10,492 bases of DNA from positions 1 to 10,492 of the forward strand of contig NZ_CALJAH010000330.1 of the NCBI RefSeq assembly GCF_938028185.1, in the 5' to 3' direction. Shown here one piece after another: positions 1 to 5,506 of the stretch. Position 1 is the stretch's first letter, and each line of letters starts with the position of its first letter. This DNA is from an uncultured Cardiobacterium sp. (GTDB lineage Bacteria; Pseudomonadota; Gammaproteobacteria; Cardiobacteriales; Cardiobacteriaceae). Made by a program: the position numbers and the translations under genes. The notes below the pieces were generated by a model. It worked only from the letters and a program-made list of their open reading frames with translations, searched no databases and was not told the DNA's origin.

Positions 1-11
1 ATATGACTGTA

Positions 12-80
12 GGTATCCATTTGCGGTCTCCTGCAAGGTTTTGATGTTTTTTGCAGTATCGCTTATGGATGCCTTTTTTT
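12..80 (+). terminator. Terminator-like folded segment with a T7 run
   Basis: Bases 12-20 (GGTATCCAT) can pair with 65-73 (ATGGATGCC) over nine pairs, one of them G-U. Inside this, CTGCAA at 31-36 pairs perfectly with TTGCAG at 51-56. Seven T residues follow directly at 74-80. A nested stem ending in a T-run could be the intrinsic terminator of a gene lying left of the window, or the 3' end of a small RNA. The outer loop is long for a simple terminator, so the call is tentative. Confidence 0.35.
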
Positions 81-100
81 GTAGCTGTTGCACTTGAATT

Positions 101-148
101 GTAAATTCGCCACATACACCTTGAGCGCCCAGGTGTATGTAAATTGCC
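101..148 (+). repeat. Palindromic repeat, copy 1
   Basis: ACATACACC at 112-120 and GGTGTATGT at 132-140 form a perfect 9-bp inverted repeat around an 11-base centre that begins TTGAGCGCCC. The right arm continues into GTAAATTGCC (139-148), and a near copy of that decamer, GTAAATTCGCC, lies just left of the left arm at 101-111. The same arms recur at 1953-1987 and 10372-10406. The central TTGAGCGCCC recurs in reverse complement in the third copy. It could be a small non-autonomous repeat or a protein-binding dyad; the sequence alone does not decide. Confidence 0.8.
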
Positions 149-158
149 AAACAACCGT

Positions 159-178
159 AGGGTGGGGCTTGCCCCACC
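159..178. repeat. GGTGGGG/CCCCACC hairpin repeat unit
   Basis: GGTGGGGC at 161-168 is followed by TT and then by its exact reverse complement GCCCCACC at 171-178, giving a very stable short hairpin preceded by TA. It lies 20 bases right of palindrome copy 1. A related, less perfect hairpin lies at 10326-10347, on the inner side of palindrome copy 3 and in the reverse orientation. Short GTAGGGTGGG...CCCACC palindromes of this kind are dispersed in many bacterial genomes, so a REP-like element is likely. There is no T-run, so it is not a typical intrinsic terminator. Confidence 0.6.
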
Positions 179-240
179 GTTAAAACCAAATACTCCGATG
201 GCGGGTCAAACCTCACTCGCCATGCTAATCCCCAAATCTC

Positions 241-1926
241 ATGAAAATCCGCTGTCTCCCCCTCATCCTACTTATCATCAGCACCACCCGCGCGGCCAGC
301 CTCTGCGACGACCTTGATGCCGCGCCATCAGACCAACACACCGGCAATACGCCAGTGGTGCTGGTATCGCAGGATGGTGGTCTAGTCGCCGGACACTATC
401 CGCCCAATCCATTTTCTCCGGACGTATCAAATCCGAACGGCAGTTACGGTCCTTCCATGTCCTATGTGTACGGGATGATGCCCAGAATCGTCGTCAAAAC
501 GGGAGAGAGCGCCCCGCAAAAAACCGAAAATTACGCGCATTACGAGCCTAACCCGGTACAGCGCGTGAGCGATGTGCCCGTTTCCACCTTCAGCATTGAC
601 GTTGATAGCGGCAGTTACAGCAACGTCCGTCGCATGATTGCACGCGAAGGCCGTCTGCCGCCAGCGGACGCAGTGCGTACCGAAGAAATCCTCAACTATT
701 TCAACTATGACTATCCGCTACCGCAGGACGGCAAACCCTTCGCCATATACACGCAAATAGTGGATTCACCGTGGAAAAGACACGACAAACTCTTGCGTAT
801 CGCCATCCGGGCGGCAGACCTCGCCCCGGAAAAACGCCCGCCCGCCAACCTGGTCTTCCTTATTGACACCTCCGCCACGATGGACGCTCCGGACAAACTG
901 CCGCTGGTGAAAAAAACCGTCTGCCATTTCGCCGAAGCCTTGCGCGCCGACGACCGCATCACCCTCATCGCCTTCTCCGATGACGTGCGCGAATTGCTGC
1001 CGCCCACATTTGGCGACCAGAAAGAAAAAATCGTCGCCGCCCTCAAGCCGCTGCGACCGCATGGCATGGCCGCGGGGGCGGACGCGCTGCACCTGGCCTA
1101 CCAGGCTGTCAGGGAACACTACCAAGAGGACGGCATTAACCGCATCCTGCTTGCCTCCGATGGCGACTTTAACCGCGGCATCAGCAATTTGGAATTGCGC
1201 TGGTATATCGGCGACCAGCGTGGCAACCACATCGGGCTCACCATTCTCGGCTTCGGCACGGGCAATTACAACGATGCCTTGCTGGAGACGCTGGCAGACA
1301 AGGCAGATAACGGCAGCTATCACTACATTGACAACGAGGCCGAAGCAAAAAAAGTGCTGGTGCGCCAACTTACCCCGACGCTCACCACCATCGCGCGCGA
1401 CGTAAAAATCCGCGTGGAATTTAACCCGGAAACCGTCAAAGAATACCGCCTTGTTGGCTACGAAAACCGCCTGCTTCATGAAGACTATTACGACAACGAC
1501 GATGAAAACGCAGGCGACATCGGTGCGGGCGGGAGCGTTACCGCCCTCTATGCCATCACCCCGCAGGAAAAACCTTATTGGGGCGTTGCAAGCCGCTATC
1601 AGCAGCCACTTGCCGGCGACAAGGCAAACGAATATGGTTGGCTCAACCTGCGTTACAAAGACGCCGATGACGGCGAGCGGCAACCGCTGGAACAGCCCGT
1701 TATGGCAAGCAGCATCCCGCTTGAAGATGCCGATGCCTCCACCCGCCTTGCCATTGCCGCCGCCAGTTACGCGCAAGCGCTGAAAGACAGCGAACAAAAC
1801 GGCGCGCTTGACTGGGCGGGCATCCTCCGCCTCGCCCAATCCGCCAAAGGCGAAGACCCCCACGGTGAACGCGCCGGATTGATTGCGCTGATTGAAAAGG
1901 CGCAAAGCCTGTCGGCGGGGAAGTAA
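241..1926 (+). CDS. Exported von Willebrand A domain protein, YfbK family
   Basis: This 561-residue protein resembles the YfbK family (von Willebrand A domain plus the C-terminal DUF3520 region), whose exact function is not established. Residues 1-19 look like a Sec signal peptide (MKIR, a hydrophobic run, then TTRAA). Cys22 does not sit in a good lipobox, although several relatives are lipoproteins. The family's N-terminal region is clear: VSTFSIDVDSGSYSNVRR followed by LPPADAVRTEEILNYFNYDYP. The A domain starts near residue 204 (NLVFLIDTSATM), with the LASDGDF motif at 305-310. Residues of about 380-555 fit the DUF3520 part. The metal site looks degenerate: D209-x-S211-x-T213 replaces DxSxS, and A277 lies where relatives carry the metal-binding Thr. 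An in-frame TAA at 226-228 makes ATG 241 the first possible start, and no Shine-Dalgarno sequence is visible. The gene stands alone between two palindromic repeats. Confidence 0.88.
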   Translation: MKIRCLPLILLIISTTRAASLCDDLDAAPSDQHTGNTPVVLVSQDGGLVAGHYPPNPFSPDVSNPNGSYGPSMSYVYGMMPRIVVKTGESAPQKTENYAHYEPNPVQRVSDVPVSTFSIDVDSGSYSNVRRMIAREGRLPPADAVRTEEILNYFNYDYPLPQDGKPFAIYTQIVDSPWKRHDKLLRIAIRAADLAPEKRPPANLVFLIDTSATMDAPDKLPLVKKTVCHFAEALRADDRITLIAFSDDVRELLPPTFGDQKEKIVAALKPLRPHGMAAGADALHLAYQAVREHYQEDGINRILLASDGDFNRGISNLELRWYIGDQRGNHIGLTILGFGTGNYNDALLETLADKADNGSYHYIDNEAEAKKVLVRQLTPTLTTIARDVKIRVEFNPETVKEYRLVGYENRLLHEDYYDNDDENAGDIGAGGSVTALYAITPQEKPYWGVASRYQQPLAGDKANEYGWLNLRYKDADDGERQPLEQPVMASSIPLEDADASTRLAIAAASYAQALKDSEQNGALDWAGILRLAQSAKGEDPHGERAGLIALIEKAQSLSAGK

Positions 1927-1947
1927 CCCAATAGATCCAATAGTCGC

Positions 1948-1990
1948 CGCCATTTACATACACCAACCCCGCTACCCTGTATGTAAACCA
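1948..1990. repeat. Palindromic repeat, copy 2
   Basis: TTTACATACA at 1953-1962 and TGTATGTAAA at 1978-1987 form a perfect 10-bp inverted repeat around a 15-base centre that is unrelated to the centre of copies 1 and 3. It fills most of the 86-base gap between the VWA gene and der and ends 25 bases before the der start codon. The arms match the other two copies, including the flank ATGGC next to one arm (read on the - strand here). There is no T-run, so it is not a standard terminator. It could influence der expression as an operator or as an RNA hairpin. Confidence 0.75.
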
Positions 1991-2012
1991 GCCAACACCA
2001 ACCCGAAACCCC

Positions 2013-3395
2013 ATGACCCCCGAAACCGAAATCCCCGCCCGCCGCAAGCCGCTCATCGCCCTCGTTGGCCGCCCGAACGTCGGCAAATCCACCCTCTACA
2101 ACGCCTTCACCCGCAGCCGCGACTCGCTCGTCTCCGACACCCCCGGCCTCACCCGCGACCGCAACTACGGCGAAGCGCGGCTGGGGGAAATGCCCTGCCG
2201 CATCGTCGATACCGGCGGCCTCTTGCGCGACGAAGAAGACCAGATTGACCGCCGCGTGGACAAACAGGCGCGGGCGGCGGTGGAAGAAGCCGATGTCGTC
2301 GTCTTCGTCGTCGATGGCCGCGACGGCCTGACCGCGGTGGATGAAACCATCGCCAGCGAGCTGCGCCGCAGCCAGAAGCCGGTCATCCTCGCGGTAAACA
2401 AAACCGACTTCGCCGACCCTGACCTCATCCTCGCCGACTTCTACGCGCTGGGCATCCCGGACACCCTCGCCATCGCCGCCGAACACCGCCGTGGCCTGCA
2501 ACAACTGGCGCAGCGCATCGTTGCTCGCCTGCTGGAATCGCCCGACGCCGCGTATTTCGGCGAAGATAACGGGGCGGAGGCGCAAGCAGAAGGCATTGCC
2601 CTTGCCGTCATTGGCCGCCCCAACGCGGGCAAATCGACCCTGCTCAACCGCCTCATTGGCGAAGAACGCCTTGTCGCCAGCCCCGTCGCGGGGACGACGC
2701 GCGATGCCATTGCCATTCCCTATGAAGACGCGCACGGTGACCGCTTCACCCTGATAGACACCGCAGGCGTGCGGCGCAAGTCGCGGGTCAGCGACAAAAT
2801 CGAAAAATTCTCCATCGTCAAAACGCTGGACGCGATTGAGCGCGCCAACGTCGTTATCCTCATGCTGGACGCGCACGAAGGCGTGAGCGAGCAGGACGCG
2901 CATTTGCTCGGCGAAATCACCCGCCGTGGCCGCGCCCTCATCATCGCCATCAACAAATGGGATCACCTGGACGATGAACAGAAAAAAGCCATCCGCAGCC
3001 AGTTCGAGCGCAAACTGCACTTCGTTGATTACGCCGAAGTCTTCTACATCTCGGCGCTGCACGGCAGCAACATCCGCCAGATCCTGCCCGCGGTGAAAAA
3101 AGTCTATCGCGCGGCGATAGCCGAACTCTCCACCAACAAACTGACCGAAGCGCTGCAAACCGCCTACCACCGCCACCAGCCGCCGCTGGTGCAGGGGCAT
3201 TCCATCAAACTGCAATACGCGCACCAGGGCGGACGCAACCCGCCGCACATCATCATCCACGGCACCCGCACCACGAACGTCCCGGCGAGTTACACCACAT
3301 ACTTAAGCAAATTTTTCCGCGAACACTTCAAACTGTATGGCACCCCGGTGCGCATCAGCTACCGCGACAAGGCCAATCCCTACCGCGACAAATAA
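2013..3395 (+). CDS. der: Ribosome assembly GTPase Der (EngA)
   Basis: Der is the essential double-GTPase that helps mature the 50S ribosomal subunit. The 460-residue product has both G domains in tandem. The first has the P-loop GRPNVGKST (19-27), DTGG and NKTD (129-132). The second has GRPNAGKST (201-209), DTAGVRRK and NKWD (314-317). A C-terminal KH-like domain occupies roughly the last 90 residues. Length and order are normal for the family. About ten extra residues (TPETEIPARRK) precede the usual N-terminus, and no internal ATG offers a shorter start. No good Shine-Dalgarno sequence precedes ATG 2013. The gene has its own intrinsic terminator and lies 475 bases upstream of mraZ, so it is probably transcribed apart from the dcw operon. 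In enterobacteria der normally sits beside bamB, so this neighbourhood differs. Confidence 0.97.
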   Translation: MTPETEIPARRKPLIALVGRPNVGKSTLYNAFTRSRDSLVSDTPGLTRDRNYGEARLGEMPCRIVDTGGLLRDEEDQIDRRVDKQARAAVEEADVVVFVVDGRDGLTAVDETIASELRRSQKPVILAVNKTDFADPDLILADFYALGIPDTLAIAAEHRRGLQQLAQRIVARLLESPDAAYFGEDNGAEAQAEGIALAVIGRPNAGKSTLLNRLIGEERLVASPVAGTTRDAIAIPYEDAHGDRFTLIDTAGVRRKSRVSDKIEKFSIVKTLDAIERANVVILMLDAHEGVSEQDAHLLGEITRRGRALIIAINKWDHLDDEQKKAIRSQFERKLHFVDYAEVFYISALHGSNIRQILPAVKKVYRAAIAELSTNKLTEALQTAYHRHQPPLVQGHSIKLQYAHQGGRNPPHIIIHGTRTTNVPASYTTYLSKFFREHFKLYGTPVRISYRDKANPYRDK

Positions 3396-3402
3396 GCCGC
3401 AT

Positions 3403-3424
3403 AACCCGCGCCAGCGGGTTTTTT
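3403..3424 (+). terminator. Intrinsic terminator of der
   Basis: AACCCGC (3403-3409), a four-base loop GCCA and GCGGGTT (3414-3420) form a perfect 7-bp stem that runs directly into six T residues (3419-3424). It starts seven bases after the der stop codon. This is a textbook Rho-independent terminator on the + strand and marks the end of the der transcript. Confidence 0.93.
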
Positions 3425-3794
3425 ATTGCGTGCGCGGATAAACAGCGCATCCTCGTCGCTAAACGAAAGTGCTGAAAAAAACACAAAGAATCACACGAAA
3501 AAACAGCGGATGGCTTTAGCTGCGCGGATACTGCCGCTTCTGCAAACCTTTTCTGCAACATTAAGTGGAAGCGGACGGGAAAGGACGCCTGCCGCGCGGT
3601 TTTTCCCAATGTCGCCCTTGCACGGCGCAGACAAAAACGCCGATGCGTTCACTTTCCCCACTTTATTGCACCGGCTGCGGAGAAAGTCGCCAATCCTGTT
3701 GTTTCTGCATCAATAAAATGCCAGAAATATCGCCCAACAGTAATGCAGGTATAACGCGATTTTGCGAACAAGCATGGATAATTTATTACGTAAT
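3425..3794. other. Gene-free, AT-richer spacer between der and mraZ
   Basis: I see no credible gene on either strand. The short reading frames here lack family motifs, and one on the - strand runs through the der terminator and the der 3' end. Visible small structure includes an inverted repeat CCGCTTC (3534-3540) / GAAGCGG (3568-3574), which encloses two copies of TTCTGCAA (3538-3545 and 3551-3558). An inverted repeat TGCGC (3431-3435) / GCGCA (3445-3449) also occurs. The AT content is clearly higher than in the flanking genes and rises towards the mraZ promoter, which suits an upstream regulatory region or degraded sequence. Confidence 0.5.
3785..3794. promoter_or_regulatory. Perfect palindrome ATTACGTAAT upstream of the mraZ promoter
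   Basis: ATTACGTAAT is a perfect 10-bp palindrome lying about 24 bases before the TATAAT box, immediately left of a T-run at the -35 position. It could be an operator half-pair or simply AT-rich UP-like DNA. It is the only clear dyad close to this promoter. Confidence 0.3.
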
Positions 3795-3823
3795 TTTTTT
3801 CTAAAGATGACACGGGGTATAAT
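3795..3823 (+). promoter_or_regulatory. Probable promoter of the mraZ/dcw operon
   Basis: A perfect -10 hexamer TATAAT lies at 3818-3823. Seventeen bases upstream the -35 position holds only TTTTTT (3795-3800), a weak match, inside a very AT-rich tract that may act like an UP element. Transcription would start near 3830, giving a leader of about 40 bases before the mraZ ATG at 3871. No other equally good promoter is seen ahead of the six-gene cluster. Confidence 0.65.
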
Positions 3824-3838
3824 GTGGGAAATTGTGCA
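3824..3838 (+). promoter_or_regulatory. Possible MraZ box overlapping the dcw promoter
   Basis: In E. coli, MraZ represses its own operon by binding TGGG-type direct repeats with a ten-base period just upstream of mraZ. Here GTGGG occurs at 3824-3828, and a degenerate partner GTGCA lies exactly ten bases on at 3834-3838. A GGGGT at 3814-3818 lies ten bases before. Only one repeat is a good match, so the site is plausible from its position but weak in sequence. Confidence 0.4.
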
Positions 3839-3870
3839 ACAGACCATAACTCACCCGGCTCACCCATACC

Positions 3871-4326
3871 ATGTTTCGCGGTATCTACCATATTTCGCTC
3901 GACACCAAGGGACGGCTTTCCGTCCCGGCCAAGGTGCGCGCGCAATTTGAGGCGGAGAGCGAAGGTGTGCTGATTTTGACCACCGATCTGGAAAACCAGC
4001 TCCTGCTTTATACGCTGCCGGAATGGCAGCAGGTGGAGGAGAAGCTGGTGAAACTGCCCAGCTTTGACCCGCAAATCCGTCGGCTGAAGCGCCTTTACAT
4101 GGGCAACGCCGCCGAATGCGAGCTGGACAGCACCGGGCGCATTCTCATCCCGCCGCCGCTGCGCCAGCGCGCGGGGCTGGACAAGAAGGTGGTGATGAGC
4201 GGCATGGGCAACAAGTTTGAGTTGTGGAGCCAGGAAGCCTGGGATGCGATCAACGTTGAGGATGCCGATGCGTTGCGCGCGGACGGGCTGGATCTGAACG
4301 GCGCGCTGGAGACGCTGGCGATATGA
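3871..4326 (+). CDS. mraZ: Transcriptional regulator MraZ
   Basis: MraZ is the conserved first gene of the dcw cluster, a DNA-binding protein that forms ring-shaped oligomers and represses its own operon. The 151-residue product has the family's two tandem SpoVT/AbrB-like folds. The first opens with MFRG and LDTKGRLSVPAKVR (10-23). The second holds LDSTGRILIPPPLRQRAGL, followed by a conserved GNKFELWSQEAWD stretch. The ATG at 3871 is the standard family start. No Shine-Dalgarno sequence is visible before it; instead the leader has two copies of CTCACCC (3850-3856 and 3859-3865). The stop overlaps the rsmH start in ATGA, so the two are translationally coupled. Seven of its eight lysines use AAG, unlike der or murE. 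Confidence 0.96.
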   Translation: MFRGIYHISLDTKGRLSVPAKVRAQFEAESEGVLILTTDLENQLLLYTLPEWQQVEEKLVKLPSFDPQIRRLKRLYMGNAAECELDSTGRILIPPPLRQRAGLDKKVVMSGMGNKFELWSQEAWDAINVEDADALRADGLDLNGALETLAI

Positions 4327-5240
4327 GTGAACACACCACGGTGCTCCTGCACGAAGCGGTGCAGGCACTCGCCATTCGTGAGGATGGTGTCTATCTCGAC
4401 GGCACTTTTGGTCGTGGCGGGCATAGTCGCGCCATTCTTGCCGCGCTCGGCGGGGCAGGGCGGCTGTATGCGCTCGACCGCGACCCGCAGGCAGCCGCTG
4501 CCGCCACGGCGGTTGCCGATCCGCGCTTTCATTTCGCGCGCGCGCCGTTTTCCGCAATGGCGTCGGCATTTGCAGACGTGGCAGCGGCCAGTCTCGACGG
4601 CGTTTTGCTCGATCTTGGCGTGTCGTCGCCGCAGCTTGACCAGGCGGCGCGCGGTTTTTCTTTTGCCAAGGAAGGGCCGCTCGATATGCGCATGGACAAT
4701 GAAAGCGGCATTACGGCGGCCGACTGGCTCGCGGCGACCGATGAGGCGACGCTGGCGCGGGTCATCCGCGACTGGGGCGGGGAACCGCACACGGTGGCGA
4801 AACGCATCGCGCGCGCGGTGATGGCGGCACGCGGCAAGTTGCGCACCACGCTGGATTTGGCGGCGGTGGTCGCTGATGCGGTGCCGCGCAAGTTGCACAA
4901 GGCCGGTTTTCACCCGGCGACGCAGACTTTTCAGGCGATTCGCATCGCCGTCAATGATGAAGTCGGCGAGATTGAGCGCGGTCTTGTCGCTGCCACCCGT
5001 TTGCTGAAATCCGGCGGGGTGCTGGCGGTGATTACCTTTCATGGACTGGAAGACGCGCTGGTGAAGCGTTTTGTTCGCGCCCACGAAGGCGCGCCCCTGC
5101 CGGCGGAGATTCCGTCGGCATTCGACCGGGTGAACCCGTTGCTGCGACTGGTTCCGCCCGTGGTCAAGCCGTCCGCCAGGGAAGTGGCGGACAATCCGAG
5201 AAGTCGCAGCGCACGTTTGAGAAAGGCAGTAAAGGTATGA
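4323..5240 (+). CDS. rsmH: 16S rRNA (cytosine(1402)-N4)-methyltransferase RsmH
   Basis: RsmH (MraW) uses S-adenosylmethionine to methylate N4 of C1402 in 16S rRNA, tuning the ribosomal P site. The 305-residue length is normal. The signature motifs are in order: HTTVLLHEAV at the N-terminus, the SAM-binding YLDGTFGRGGHS (around 24-35), LDRD (51-54), DLGVSSPQLD (97-106), GPLDMRMD, HPATQTFQAIRIAVNDE, and the terminal NPRSRSARLR. The usual SFHSLED motif reads TFHGLED here (238-244), a mild departure. It overlaps mraZ by four bases (ATGA) and ftsL in the same way at its end. GGAG at 4308-4311 is a modest ribosome binding site. Confidence 0.97.
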   Translation: MSEHTTVLLHEAVQALAIREDGVYLDGTFGRGGHSRAILAALGGAGRLYALDRDPQAAAAATAVADPRFHFARAPFSAMASAFADVAAASLDGVLLDLGVSSPQLDQAARGFSFAKEGPLDMRMDNESGITAADWLAATDEATLARVIRDWGGEPHTVAKRIARAVMAARGKLRTTLDLAAVVADAVPRKLHKAGFHPATQTFQAIRIAVNDEVGEIERGLVAATRLLKSGGVLAVITFHGLEDALVKRFVRAHEGAPLPAEIPSAFDRVNPLLRLVPPVVKPSAREVADNPRSRSARLRKAVKV

Positions 5241-5503
5241 AAATAATGATGTTAATTCTGGCAGTGCTGCTTTGCGGTGTCTGTTTTAGCGGGGTCAAGG
5301 CGGCGAAGTTCGCCCATGAGCAGAGCAATCTCGTCAATGAGGTGCAGTCTCTGAAGAAAACCCGTGACCAGATTAACGCCGAATGGACGCAACTCCTGCT
5401 GGAGCAGAAGATGCTGGCGGATGACAGCGTGATTGACCATGCGGTGCGCAACGGACTGGATATGCATATGCCGCAGGCGACGCAAGTGGTTTATCTGGAC
5501 TGA
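5237..5503 (+). CDS. ftsL: Cell division protein FtsL
   Basis: FtsL is a small bitopic membrane protein that binds FtsB and FtsQ and helps activate the FtsWI septal synthase. The 88-residue product has one membrane segment (about residues 4-20), preceded by a very short cytoplasmic tail. An extracytoplasmic helix follows (about 28-66) that should form a coiled coil (SNLVNEVQSLKKTRDQINAEWTQLLLE as a whole, positions 30-56). It ends with the usual short VIDHAVRNGLDMHMP segment. The identification rests as much on topology and position between rsmH and ftsI as on sequence, because the family is poorly conserved. Its ATG overlaps the rsmH stop (ATGA). GAGAAAGG at 5219-5226 is a good ribosome binding site. 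Confidence 0.93.
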   Translation: MKIMMLILAVLLCGVCFSGVKAAKFAHEQSNLVNEVQSLKKTRDQINAEWTQLLLEQKMLADDSVIDHAVRNGLDMHMPQATQVVYLD

Positions 5504-5506
5504 GCC

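Noticed and set aside
161..178. GGTGGGGC/GCCCCACC hairpin as an intrinsic terminator
   Set aside because: There is no T-run after the stem on either strand (GTTAAAA follows on the +), so a repeat unit is the better reading.
766..1953. 395-codon open frame on the - strand opposite the VWA gene
   Set aside because: It mirrors a well-supported + strand gene and its product has no family motifs. Such antisense frames are common in GC-rich coding DNA.
1767..3260. 497-codon open frame on the - strand opposite der
   Set aside because: Its translation is an antisense shadow of der, it crosses the intergenic palindrome, and it shows no recognisable domain.
3426..3716. Small + strand frame of 96 codons in the der-mraZ spacer
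   Set aside because: It begins immediately after the der terminator, has no good ribosome binding site, and its product has no domain or membrane pattern.
3762..3789. Second mraZ promoter with TTGCGA and TATTAC
   Set aside because: The spacing is acceptable, but both hexamers match poorly, and the perfect TATAAT at 3818 is a stronger candidate.
4095..5084. 329-codon open frame on the - strand opposite mraZ and rsmH
   Set aside because: It spans two conserved + strand genes, and its arginine- and alanine-rich product resembles no family I recognise.
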